A DNA stretch of 64,000 nucleotides, taken from assembly GCA_030278955.1 (NCBI GenBank), contig JAOANR010000011.1:46239417-46303416 (forward strand). Reading direction: 5' to 3'. The number at the start of each line of letters is the position of its first letter. Within the stretch, counting starts at the first letter, position 1. The translations under genes were made by a program, and so were the position numbers. Source of the DNA: Hygrophila difformis. Lineage: Eukaryota; Streptophyta; Magnoliopsida; Lamiales; Acanthaceae. Shown here in pieces: positions 11,023 to 22,428 of this stretch. The notes below the pieces were generated by a model. It ran no database searches and was not told the DNA's origin. It worked only from the letters and a program-made list of their open reading frames with translations.

Positions 11023-12177
11023 AGCTCGATCAATTCCCAATCCTATCGGATCATCTCATGCAACCGGAATCGTGATCGCCAGCGCCTTATAGGGCAGAAA
11101 TACGCGTATATGTACAGTTGCGGAGTAGCGGTTGCAGAAGAAACCGGCAACGCAAAATGCACTTTCCTGAATGGAAAAAGAAGAAATGAGGGGAAGGAAG
11201 GAAGAAAGTGATTTATAGGAAAAAGCGTTGCTTTAGAGCGAGTGAGATTTTGGGGCACAAGCGTGTTCGCGATTTATGGCTTTCTTTGGTGTTTTTTTAA
11301 TGTTATAAAATAGTTAAAGGGTTAAAAGCGTGGTGGACTTCTAGTTTTTGCTCGAAGAAGATATTCTGGTAGTAATTATTTCTGGATAAGCATATTCAGA
11401 ATAATTAACCATTATTTTTTTATTTCTTTTTGGTTACATCCATTAAATTTTTCATAAATAATTTTCATTTATACCAAAGTTTTTTTTTTTTTTTTTTATT
11501 ATAGGGATATATATGGACTTGGCAAAGTAGTCAAGATTTATGATTTCCAATCTGAATATAGAAAGTTCTCTTCTTTTTTATTTCTTCGTAATTTGTGTAG
11601 TATGAACTTTCACACTAATAATATCGGTTTAAATAAATTTTAAAATAAAACAATGTTAGTAAACGTTGGATCATATTTAACTGGAATATTATTTATAAAT
11701 ATGTCATTGTTTTTTTAATATTAACTACGATGGATTCAATAGATTTTGTTGTGGGTATGAGAACTTAGTCTAATGTTTAATTTGTTGTGGCTCATTTGTT
11801 CATTAAAAAAAAAAAGAAAAAAGAAAAGATTGGAGGTTATTATGTTTTATTTATACTAGCAAGTAACTCGTCGAGACTCGAGGGACATATTTATATATTT
11901 TATATAATATTTATAATTATATTATATAAATTAATAATAAATTGTATTTTGAGTAATGAAAAATATGTAATGATTTTATATAGATTCGAAAGAGGAGTAT
12001 ATGATAATATAATTTAATTATTTTTAAAACTAACAAATTAAAAAAATCATATTATATCGTCTTCTTTAGCTTCTGTGGCTTGTCCGGTACAAACCTATCA
12101 TATCAACAAAAATAATTATTAAAATAATATTTTTATTTAATTGAAATTTAAATTAAAATAAAAAAATTTAAATATAA
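11023..12177. other. MES upstream region and AT-rich intergenic DNA
   Basis: The first 250 bp are the likely 5' UTR and promoter of the minus-strand esterase gene. The rest is AT-rich with poly(T) and poly(A) runs and no recognisable gene or element ends. Confidence 0.4.
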
Positions 12178-13880
12178 TTATTGAGAATAATATGAAAAAT
12201 TCCCCCACAATTTGCTGAAAATTTCATTGTTGAAAATCTTATTGGTAAGGGCTAGTATAACACTATCCTTAAAAATGTCTGTATTAAAAGTGATACAGTT
12301 TATATTTGTATATGTACTATAAAAAATTGCCGTTATAGGATCACCTGTAGAGTTTATAAGAATATCATCTGGAAATGTCACAACTGATTGTACATCTCCA
12401 AAATCAATAACAACTTTACCATCACCTACATCAAGTATTAATTTTGCAAATTTTTTGCCATATATAAATTTCATCGTAAACATTTCTTGTGGTATATTGA
12501 GTTAATCATTCTTAATTGTATTGTATATTAATACTTTAAGTCACATGTTGCTAGTGACACGAAATATTGCAACATAACTGTTAATGGCTATAAACTGATT
12601 TTGGAAGATAAAGTCCAACATTATTTAAAGATTGACATTGACTTTTGTTTATAATCATAGCAAAATAAACCGCGAGTGGGATTTTTCTCATCTGAAATCG
12701 AATGGGGAATTTGATTAAATCGGATAGGCTCATAATTATTTTACCAATCAAGAATTTTCTATTTTCGTGATTTCTCGAAAATTAATTTAACCTCAATTAT
12801 ATGGTCCTGCATCTCAGTTATGATCAACCTACTTCCATTGCATAATTTATTTGATGGATCTATATTCCTAAGATGCATGATTATGCAACCCTCATTCAAC
12901 TATATTTTTCGGTAATCCAAAACAATTGATTGTGTTTAGGTATTCCAGTGAAAATAATTCATTGGCTTTACTTATGCTTTCATCATCTTAACAAATATTG
13001 TTAGAACTGATAAGTATATATATATATATACATTTTCATTTGTAGATATATGTTCCATGATGTAATAATTGATCGTATAAGCAATCACTGGTATGGGTTA
13101 GTATAACATAATCTTTAAAAATATCTGGATTTGAAGTGCTGCAGTTCATATTTGCATAAGTACTCTGAACAAATACCTCTATATGATCTTCCGTATATTT
13201 TATAAAATTATCATCTAGAAATGTCACATCTAATTATACATCTTAAAGATCAATTACCATCGCATATATTTTACCAATTACCATCGCGTATATGAAATAT
13301 TCATTGTGCAAATTCTGTCATATATAATTTTAATTGTAAACAATATTTCTTATAGTATCTTAAGTTAATCCATCTTAATTACATATTACTTCGGATCCTC
13401 TCTTTCCAGTGACACGAGATATTGTAACATATTACTGACACGGGTAAAAACTTGTTTTGAAAATAAAGCCCAACTTTCTTTAAAAATTGACATTGAGTTT
13501 TTTTTTTTTTTAAAAAATAGTCATAGTAAAACAAATTGTGGGATGAGAATCTTTTCCTCTGAAATCAAATGGAGAATTTGATTAATTTAGGCTGGCTTAT
13601 AATCATTCTACCAATTAAGAATTTTCATCCCAAATAATGAATTTTGTTTTTTTGAGAAGAGAGGTTAAATAATTTTATGGAATAAGTATTTTGCAGGTAG
13701 AATTCTCGTCACAATCTAGTTGAATACTAAATTTAGAATATGTAGTCCACTGGATGCTATTACATTGGATGCTACAGGCAGCACCATATCACATCTTCCA
13801 CGAAAGGCTATACATAATGTTTTCTAGATAAATTATTGATAAATGTCTTATCATTTCCACCACGTAAAGAAAAAAATCAA
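12178..13880 (-). pseudogene. Helitron PIF1-type helicase remnants
   Basis: Minus-strand fragments appear in the order of a Helitron RepHel helicase. A degraded Walker A (RGGNDKTF, about 13838-13875) comes first. Next is YSKFSIQLDCDENSTC (about 13690-13740), matching the family's AHSRF-I---DENSTC. Then comes a C-terminal block with FPDDILINSTGDPI...IFKDSVILA (12178-12483; PIF1 type: PDDLLI, DPI, F-ERAIL). A second, more damaged copy of that C-terminal block lies at 13036-13227. Frames are broken by stops and indels. Both C-terminal blocks continue into similar flanks (TCTGAAATC-AATGG, about 12690 and 13560), so a segment of roughly 870 bp was duplicated. No Helitron ends (5' TC, 3' hairpin-CTRR) were identified. 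Confidence 0.65.
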
Positions 13881-14710
13881 ACATTATCACTATCAACTAC
13901 AAACATTATTTTATTATAACATTATTATGTTCATCAATCAAGAAAGATAATAGCTTAGCACGACCCGCCTTCATTTATTCCTTATTATAATATGCATGTT
14001 CTAGTATCAATAGATTATATGTTTCAGACGTTAAAACTTCATTCAGTATCGGCATTCCAGAGAAAAATTTCAAACTTATATAATTTGCAGCAATTAGCCT
14101 TTCCATTCCTAATAAAGCTATATTTATATTTGTTATTCCGTAAATTACAAATCTATTAAAATATAGACTAATGAATTATTTCTTAAAAAAAGATTGAAAA
14201 AATAAAATTTTCATTTATTTACTGATGGATCTATTCACACTCCCAATAACTCTTTATACATCAGATTCTTTTATTTATAATATGCTTTATGAAAATAATT
14301 AATTTACTTTAAACCAATTATCCAAAAAATATGAATTTTCACATTTCCCTTAAAAAATTATAATCGTTTTGAATTATTTTTAGAGATAATAATTTTTTAG
14401 GCCATCAGAATGATCAATTTCTAGATTTTAGCCATTATTTTTTCATCTACAATTTTGAGCCACTACAAGGCTGTCAGACCCACAAAAGAGCCAAAGCGGA
14501 TCGCATGTTGTTCAAATCGCCTCATTATGGTCTAAAAAATGGGAATCACATCCATCTGATAGCCTATTTAAGTTTTCTTTTTATTATTTTTTTATGTAAC
14601 TAAAATAAATAATATTAATTCCATCCCATTATTCATGTCTTGCTTTTTTTTTTCGGCATTTCGAATAAAAGAATAACCAATTAATAACAATGTGTCAAAC
14701 TATATATCGA
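13881..14710. other. AT-rich region, probable continuation of Helitron debris
   Basis: No intact coding sequence. Its position upstream of the helicase Walker A remnant suggests it may hold decayed RepHel sequence, but I recognise no further motif. Confidence 0.3.
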
Positions 14711-15250
14711 TTCCATATAAATTAAAAATTTCATATCTTTTTAAAACGGAAATTTATGTGATAAAACAATGCAAAATCAAAAATAATAATAAATAATACA
14801 AAAATCTAAAATAATAATACAATGCAAAAATCTAAAATAAATAAATGCAAAATTAAAATTTGAAATCTTTTAAAAGCTAAAAATTGTAGGAATTCCATAT
14901 AAGTTAAAAATTTTATATCTTTTAGAAACTGAAAATTGTATAAAAATAAAAATTGTTGGAATAAAAAGTGCAAAAATCTAATATAAATAAATAAAAAACC
15001 AAAATCTAATATAAATAATGCAAATATACAGAATTTCAAATTTCAAATCTTTTAGAATTGGTATTTTGAAAATTCCATATAATTTAAAAATTTTATATCT
15101 TTTAAAAATGAAAATGAGGATTTCCATATCCAAATCAATAAATATTTTGACATAAATAAATAGTAAATAAATAAAAAATACAAAAATTTAATTTAATTCA
15201 TAGAAAATGCAAAAATTTAAGAAAATTGGAATTTAGAATGGAGACACTAC
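14711..15250. repeat. AT-rich tandem repeat, period about 181 bp, three copies
   Basis: TTCCATATAAnTTAAAAATT followed by TATCTTTTA recurs at about 14711, 14893 and 15073, spacings of 182 and 180 bp. Each unit also carries AATGCAAAAATCTAAAATAAATAA-type tracts. A degenerate fourth start (TTTCCATATCC) lies near 15121. The period resembles plant satellite monomers, but three diverged copies do not make a satellite array. Confidence 0.6.
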
Positions 15251-15728
15251 ATTAAATGTTGACTTGATTGACCACTAATGGTTTTAATAATATATAGATT
15301 AGTGAAATTTCTTTAATAATAATTTAAAATCTATTTTAGAATTTAGAAAAAAATATCTTGCAGATAATAGTCCTCATTATAATAATTAAAACCACTATAA
15401 AATTAGAAATTAAATTAAAATTATCCACTCAATTTTTTCATTCCAATTAATTCATTTAAAGAAAAACAACCCGTCGTGAAGGTCCATATTTATCCGGAAA
15501 AAAAATTGAGTAAAATCGTAATTATATGTAGCATTAAACATTAATTAAATATTACGTATCATCTTATCATTATCATGATTATTTATTGGAAATAAATATT
15601 GATAAAAGTGGGTGTTCTTGTTCAATGTCCTTTAGGTTCTTGAATTTTAGACATGAAAAATGGTACTTAAATACAATATCTAGTCCGAACCTGATAAAAG
15701 AAGTGATTGAGCAATTCAATTGGCCGAC

Positions 15729-15730
<2 letters not shown>

Positions 15731-15796
<66 letters not shown>
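15731..15796. repeat. (TAA)n microsatellite, about 22 units
   Basis: An uninterrupted TAA trinucleotide run. It makes long artificial open frames of Ile on both strands, which are not genes. Confidence 0.95.
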
Positions 15797-15799
<3 letters not shown>

Positions 15800-16899
15800 T
15801 GATTAAATATATTAAAATCATATCTCTAAATAATTTTATTTAATTGAAAAAATGAAACTCAACCCATTTTCCATTACGCAAACAATTGAAAATTTGGACC
15901 ATTAAACCAATTTGTATGGAATATTTTTCTAGCCTTTATCGACGGTTTAGCAAAAAAAAATTGTATGGAATATGAATCATACATGTTGATGTTAGGGGTT
16001 CTTACCACTATTAATTACTATTTGAATCAAACCAATAAAGCTTGGGTTCGGTTATGGTGCGACTACGCAATCCGCAGTACATCAAGACGTGAATCTCAAC
16101 CGTTCATTTAAATCCTAGGGTTGTAAATGGTTGAGGGTAAAGTTGTCTAAAAAATATTTATAATGGTTTTGTCGCTGAAATATATATAAGGTTGCATAGG
16201 GTATATCGCTGAAATACACATTACTCGTCATTGAAATATGTTAAACCAAAGAATTGAAGTTGCAACTTTTACGCAGTCGCTGAAATGCACATCATCAAGC
16301 GCTGAAAAATACTACAGCACGTCGCTGAAATATATTATAATACGTCGTTGAAATATATAGAAGCCGTCGCTGAAAAAATGTTAAACGAAGAATTGGGGTT
16401 GCAACTTTACGAAGTCGCTGAAATGCACATTATCAAGTCGCTGAAAAATACTATTGCTGTAATGACCCGGTTTATTTAAATTGGAATGTTTAAATTATTC
16501 TGGTGATGGGTTTTATTACACTCAAGTCCAGATGGGGTTCCATTTGTGTTAAGTGAGAGTAGAAGGGCATTTTTGCTAATATCCAACAATTTAAGTGTTG
16601 GGGGTCATTTTGAGCTTTGTCAAAATTGGAGAAAGAGAGAGGGGAGAAAAGAGAGAAAGGGAAGGGGGAAGAAAGGGAGAAACTTTGACTCCCCCGAATC
16701 ATCCCGTGTTCTTGAAGATCGATTAATTGATTGTTGGTTTTGGTTCGATTGAGGTCCGATTTGGGCGTTTGGAAGAGTGTAATCGTTGGAAGACATCAGG
16801 CAAGGGATTATATTGCTTAAATTACGTGTTTGGGGGGTATTTGGGGGTCAAATTCCGGCGAAATCGCTGGAAACCGATTGGAAAATCGGAGAAGACGAT

Positions 16900-17185
16900 G
16901 AACAGTAACTGCTACAGTAACTGCTACATTACTGCTACAGTAACTGTACAGTAGTTACCGCGGTAACTCGCGTAGTTACCGCAGTAATTCGCCACAGTAA
17001 TTACCACGGTAATTTGAACAGTAATTACCACGGTAATTTGAACAGTAACTACCACAGTAACTTGTACAGTAGTTACCGCAGTAACTCGCTACAGTAGTTA
17101 CCGCAGTAACTCGCTACAGTAGTTACCACAGTAACTTGCTACAGTAATTGCTACAGTATTGCTACAGTAATCGCTACAGTACTGG
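16900..17185. repeat. Palindromic short-repeat tract in LTR
   Basis: Alternating units such as CTACAGTAACT and AGTTACCGCGGTAACT or GTAATTACCACGGTAATT form many small overlapping palindromes. The same tract occurs in the right LTR (about 22872-23152) with a few substitutions. No coding content. Confidence 0.75.
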
Positions 17186-17536
17186 GCTGCGTATGTCACG
17201 CGTTTTACGCGCCCGGGCGCGCAGTGAGCGCAGGAAGGCTCTGTTTGGCCCATTTTTGTGCGATTTTGATTATATAATTATGTTTTCTTTGCACCAATTA
17301 TTGTTATGACTTTCCCAAATGTTATTGGTAAACCGTGGGTTAATCAATTGGCCCGTGGGGGTTGTTGAATTGCTTAGGGGAACTTTGAATTATTATATCA
17401 TTAATGACTTAGCCTGGAGGGCTATGTATTGAATTCCTTATATGTTGAGAAGCATGCGAACCTAGTATGTAGGTGCTTGAATATCACTGTATTGTCATAT
17501 GCATGTTATTGCATTGTAATTGACGATTATTAACCC

Positions 17537-17838
17537 GATGACCCTGCGGGATGGATTATTGGTTGTTATTCATGTTGGCCCTTTTGGGCTGGTTATTATA
17601 ATGCATGGTATTGCATTATGGATGGATGGACATATTGGAAATGTCTGATCGGACAGCCTTTACCGGTGTTGTTGAGTCCCGATGACCCTGCGGGGTGGAT
17701 TATTGGTTGTTATTCATGTTGGCCCTTTTGGGCTGGTTATTATAATGCATGGTATTGCATTATGGATGGATGGACATATTGGAAATGTCTGATCGGGCAG
17801 CCTTTACCGGTGTTGTTGAGTCCCGATGGCCCTGCGGG
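17537..17838. repeat. 144-bp tandem duplication in LTR
   Basis: GATGACCCTGCGGG recurs at 17537 and 17681 and starts again (GATGGCCCTGCGGG) at 17825, so about 2.1 copies of a 144-bp unit. It is present in both LTRs (right copy from about 23509). Because 144 is divisible by three it yields a repeated open frame, which I do not regard as a gene. Confidence 0.85.
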
Positions 17839-18797
17839 GTGATTATTAGGCTGTGATGCCTGTGATTTGGCTGCGATGCCTGTGATTTGGCTGTTATGCC
17901 TGTGATTGGGCTGTGATGCCTGTGGTCCCTGCGGGGATGGTGTATGTTACCCTGTAACGGGTTGGAGTTGATGATATCCTCACCCGTGGGTTCATACCGC
18001 CCGGGTTTAGGTTGCCGGCTAGGCATATTCATTTGCATATGCATATAAGGTAGATAGGTGTATGTTAGGCCATGCATCACGTGCATAAATTGTATGTCAA
18101 TTGTATGATCGTGGTTGAAGCACCGGTATGGGACGGTGTGGTGTTTAACTGCTTTATTTATATTATGCCGTTATTAATATGTTTATTTATTACCTATATT
18201 TACTATCTTGAGATGTGGTTCTGTTTTCCCTTACTCCCCGGCACGTAGCCTTGCTCAGTACGTTGTACTGACCCCTTTTGCTTTTGTCTGTTTTATAGAT
18301 CCTGCTGGAGGCGCTGGAGCATGATTTGGGTTTGGGGTATTGAGAGATCACATAGATAGGACTTTTTATGTTTATCTCACGTGATTATGTGATACTCTAT
18401 TGTTTATTATGACTTGGATTTTATGCTAGTTGAGGCCTGTGTGCCTAGAATCTGCTTTCTGTCGGCCGGTGGCCTTATGTGATTTACGCTTTGGGCTGGT
18501 AGCCCTGTTTGAGATATTGGTATGCTGTTGAGAGGCTTGCAGTCTGGATGGGTCGCTGGGACCGTTATTTGATTATTCTTGGGTGACATTTTATTTGATT
18601 ATGATGGTGAGACCTCCTATGTGCTTATGTGTTTCATTTGTTTTAGCTTCCGCATTAAACCGGATTAATCAGATGATCACTTTAGGTTACCCAGTGTTGT
18701 ACTAGCTGTTTTAAATTAGCTGGCCACTAGTTTAGGATAGTTAGTACAGCGGTAATGCTTGCGAAAATCAGGTTTGAATTTTCGGGGCGTTACAGAG

Positions 18798-18810
18798 TGG
18801 TATCAGAGCC
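18798..18810 (+). promoter_or_regulatory. Primer binding site, initiator tRNA-Met
   Basis: TGGTATCAGAGCC starts three bases after the 5' LTR and complements the 3' end of plant initiator tRNA-Met, the primer of many Ty1/Copia and Tekay-type elements. Confidence 0.9.
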
Positions 18811-19759
18811 TGTGTGCTCTTTTATCTTATTAAAACTTGTGTAGACATAGGTGGTGAGCTGTGTGTGGGGTACATATAGCATAGAATTGCATTTTTACTA
18901 TATCTGATTATTTCTACGGACACCAGGTTAATTCACAGTTGGGGAACTGTGAGGGAACCATGGTACTCCAGTCAGGATCCTTGTTATCTCACAGTCATTG
19001 AGGACTATGAATGCTTTTGATCGGTTATTTAATTTTGCCGTTTATATATACTGCTTTGTATATGATTGGTGATTTCTGCTAACACTGTTTGTTGATATTG
19101 TAATCTAAGTTGGATGAATAGTTTGGAAAGGCCTCATGGAAGCCTGGGCTATTCGAATGGCGATCCAAGCTGGATCAATGTGCTGAATGGTGTTCAGATG
19201 GGTTTGACGTACCCTCGAGAGTGAAATAGGGTACTGAGAAAGTCTCCCTACTGCGATAACCCGCTGGGGTGATATAGATATTTGCAATCCGCCTGCATGC
19301 GAAGGATGGTGGAAATCATTTCGAGGCTATGCCAGTGAGGGTATAGTCGGATTTGGTTAGAAAGAATAATTATGTGAAGTGGCATAGAATTGACACTGGC
19401 GTTGAATTCTTATCGCGTGAGATGGGGCAAGGTGATTGTTCTGCATGGAAAGATCGGTAACGTGAAGAGGGCCGATATCACTAGGGCGAGTCCGAACTAG
19501 GGGACTTCCTAGTAGGTCGTCTTTATGTGATGGAAACGTTACGTTGATTGGATAACGTTTTGGCATGTGTGTAATTCTTGTATCGTGGCTGTTTCTTCTT
19601 GACTCTCTGGTTGAGAGATAAACTCGTTTTCCTGTTATGGGAATTATTTATGTCGCATTTTGTGTTGCGGTTCTTGTGTTTGATTCTGGAGTCTTATGTT
19701 CATTTGAGACTCTAAATTTCATTCGTAAGCATGGAGTAAATGCTACCACTGCTGCGAAT

Positions 19760-20026
19760 CCTTCTGCCTTAGTACTGTACGATTCAGAAGCCTCATGTTC
19801 TTTAGTGGCTTTGCGATTTATGCGAGAGCATGGAGTAGGACCGTTGGCGCCCTACCAGATGCTAGTTTCTTTACCTTCGGGTGATAATATTCGAAGTGAT
19901 CATTTGATGCAAGATGCTGTGTTGAGCATCGAGAGTCGCGAATTCAGGGCTGACCTGGTGGTCTTTAGCCCGGCTGGTTTTGACGTACTATTGGGCATGG
20001 ATTGGCTGTTTGCCATCGTGCTGTGA
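19760..20026 (+). pseudogene. Retroviral-type aspartic protease remnant
   Basis: The frame reads LVLYDSEASCSLVALRFM, then a Leu-rich core, then GFDVLLGMDWL. This matches the plant Ty3 protease pattern of an active-site DSGA near the N-terminus and GFDVILGMDWL near the C-terminus. The active-site Gly is Glu here (DSEAS), which should inactivate it. The surrounding frame (19637-20026) is open but joins no gag. Confidence 0.75.
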
Positions 20027-20449
20027 TTGATTGTGGTGTTCCACGAATATCCTTTTAGGATTTTTTTTGGGTAACTGTGTTTCTTATCGACATCCGTTGA
20101 TTCCACCTGTTATTGGTGTGGTTTCTGTTGCTTTGTTGTGTGACCTGATGCGCAAGGGGTTGTTCTCTTTCCCTGTGGCACATGAGGGATCTTCGAGCAG
20201 AGGTTCCTGCTGCTCCGAGTGTCCCTGTTGTCTCTGAGTTCGGGGATGTATTTCCCGATGAAATTCATGGTCTCCCATCTGCTTGGGAGATTGATTTTAC
20301 TATTGAGCTGATGCCTGATGCAGCTCATATTTCTAAGGCTTCTTACCATATGACTCCTGTGAACTGAAGGAGTTGAAGGATCAATTGAATGAGCTTACCA
20401 TGTATATTTAGCCGAGTAGCTCGCCTTAAGGAGCTCCTGTTTTGTTTGT

Positions 20450-21310
20450 TTAGAAGAATGATGGGTCGATGAGGATGTGCATCGATTACAGAGAATTGAA
20501 TTGAATCACGGGAAAAACAAGTATCATTTACCTCGGATTGGGGAGCTATTTGATTAGTTGAGAGGGGCCAGTATTTTTAGTAAGATTGATTTGAGATTGG
20601 GCTACCATCAGATAAGGGTGGCGGTGGCGGATAGGCCTAAGACAGTTTTCAGGACTCGTTGTGGACATTTGAATTCCCGGTCATGTCTTTTGGTTTGACT
20701 AACGCACTAGCGATCTTCATGGATCTCATGTACAGGGTATTACATCCCCTGCTGGCCGTGTGCGTGGTTGTGTTCATAGATGATATTATGGTTTATTCGC
20801 CGACGCGTGAGGCACACGCGGGTCACTTGAGAACAGTTTTGAATACATTGTGAGAGCATAAGCTGTATGCTAAACTCTCCAAATGTGAATTTTGGTTCGA
20901 GAGTGTGTCTTTTCCGGGGCACATTATTTCCGGTAATGGTATGTCTGTAGATCCTGCTAAGGTAAAAGCTGTATTTAAATGGCAAGTCCTGAAGAATGTG
21001 GGGAAGATCCGAAGTTTCTTGGATCTTGTTGGTTACTACGGTAGGTATCGAGGGATTTTCTAGCATTGCTAGACCTGTGATGATATAGTTGTGTAACGAT
21101 GTCAGATTTGGATGGGATGATGATTGTGAGCAAACATTTGAACTTTTGAAGAAGAAAGTGACCGAGGCACCTGTTTTGGTACTACCTGATGATTCAGGTG
21201 AGTATGAAGTTTACACGGATGCGTCACTTAAGGGTTTAGGTTGTGTGTTGATGCGGAATGGGAAGATGATTGCTTGTGCATCTCGACGGCTTAAGCCACA
21301 TAAGTAGAAC
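20450..21310 (+). pseudogene. Reverse transcriptase-RNase H remnant
   Basis: RT blocks are present in order: [37 protein letters not shown] and the catalytic [10 protein letters not shown] (about 20770-20800). Next come KLYAKLSKCEFW and the RNase H start VYTDASLKGLGCVLMRNGK to SRRLKPHK (21089-21304). Stops interrupt several blocks, for example TGA where EHKLYAKLS is normally preceded by Arg, and TAG before [11 protein letters not shown] where Gln is usual. These fit C-to-T changes. It is non-functional. Confidence 0.85.
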
Positions 21311-21329
21311 CACCCGACTCACGATTTGT

Positions 21330-22320
21330 GAGTGGCAGTATTGAGACAGAAGATTCAAGAGGGTAAGGCCCGGGTTTCAAGATTGATGATAAGGATGTGG
21401 TGAGACATGGAGTATGAGCCAGCTTACTCAGGCTTATATTTAGCATGTTGTTAGGAGATTTGGGATTCCCAATGTGATTGTGTCTGATCGGGATTCTAGA
21501 TTCCTGTCCAAGTTTTGGAAGGATACACAGACATCATTTGGCACGCAGATTAGCATGAGTACTGCATGACATCCTCAGTCAGATGGTCAGACAAAGAGGA
21601 CCATTAGGACTTTAGAGGATATGTTGCGAGCTTGTGCACTGGACTTTCAGGGTAGTTGGGAGAATCACCTCAGTTTGGTGGAGTTCAGTTACAATAGCAG
21701 TTATCATGCGAGTATTGGTATGGTTTCCTTCGAGGCGTTGTATGGGAGGAAGTGCAGGAGTCCCTTATGTTGGAATGACCCAACAGATAAGGTGAATGTG
21801 AGTCCTGAAATGATTGAGCAGACTGTTGAGCTAGTGAGAATCATCAGGGATCAAATATAAGAGGTTCAGGACAGACAGAAGAGCTATGCTGATTTAGCCC
21901 GTCGAGAGGTGGAGTTTGAGGTTGGTGATTGGGTAATACTACGGGTATTGCCTATGTGAGGGATATGCCGGTTCGGTAAGAAGGGCAAGCTGAGCCCGAG
22001 ATACATTGGACCCTATGAGATTGTGGAGAGAGTTGGTAAAGTGGGTTATAGGTTGGTTTTGCCATCTGAAGTGGGTCGAGCTCATGATGTTTTCATGTTT
22101 CTCAACTCAGGAAGTTGGTATCCGACCCAACTAAGATTATCCAAACGGATGTGATTGAATTGGATGCAAGCCTTGAGTATGGGGAGTAACCTGTTCGCAT
22201 AAGTGATGTGAAGGAGAAGGTTGAGGCACAAGACCATTCCGGTGGTTAAGGTATTGTGGTCTAGGCTCGAAACTGAAAATGCTACTTGGAGAAGCTGATG
22301 AGCATATGAAACTGAAGCAG
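21330..22320 (+). pseudogene. Integrase core and chromodomain-like remnant
   Basis: Integrase-core pieces include the relic of SDRDSRF (about 21485), [19 protein letters not shown] (about 21570-21625) and [15 protein letters not shown] with [12 protein letters not shown] (21621-21860). Next come ADLARREVEFEVGDW and KLSPRYIGPYEIVERVGKV. At about 22235-22300 is VVKVLWSRLETENATW, like the end of a Tekay chromodomain. Frameshifts and stops are frequent. The zinc-binding N-terminal part of integrase is missing, so RNase H is joined almost directly to the core. Confidence 0.75.
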
Positions 22321-22417
22321 CCAGGCTTTAATTTTTATTTCATCATAATGAAGTAACATTTTTCCCATTGATTGATCACGTGACTGATTATGCATTTCGG
22401 GGACGAAATAATCGTAA

Positions 22418-22428
22418 CGGGGGAGGAA
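22418..22428 (+). promoter_or_regulatory. Polypurine tract of the Tekay-like element
   Basis: The purine-rich run CGGGGGAGGAA directly abuts the 3' LTR TGTAATG. It would prime plus-strand DNA synthesis. Confidence 0.85.

Larger units (their letters stand above)
16458..18794 (+). repeat. 5' LTR of the Tekay-like element
   Basis: It starts TGTAATGACCCGG and ends CGGGGCGTTACA. It includes a palindromic GTTAC-rich tract (about 16900-17180) and a 144-bp tandem duplication. By eye it differs from the 3' LTR at about 20 substitutions plus small indels and one 58-bp indel near 17860-17920. That indel is a copy-number change of a short GGCTGTGATGCCTGTGATT-like repeat. Confidence 0.92.

Noticed and set aside
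10696..11211. 171-codon Arg-rich plus-strand open frame
   Set aside because: It is the antisense shadow of methylesterase exon 1.
15579..15843. Ile-rich open frames on both strands
   Set aside because: Translation of the (TAA)n microsatellite.
16490..18086. Open frames repeated in both Tekay-like LTRs (also 22461-24502)
   Set aside because: They are duplicated because the LTRs are duplicated, have no domain, and one is created by the 144-bp tandem repeat.
19637..20026. Functional retropepsin-like gene
   Set aside because: The active-site motif is mutated (DSEA), it is isolated from gag, and the downstream frame is broken repeatedly.
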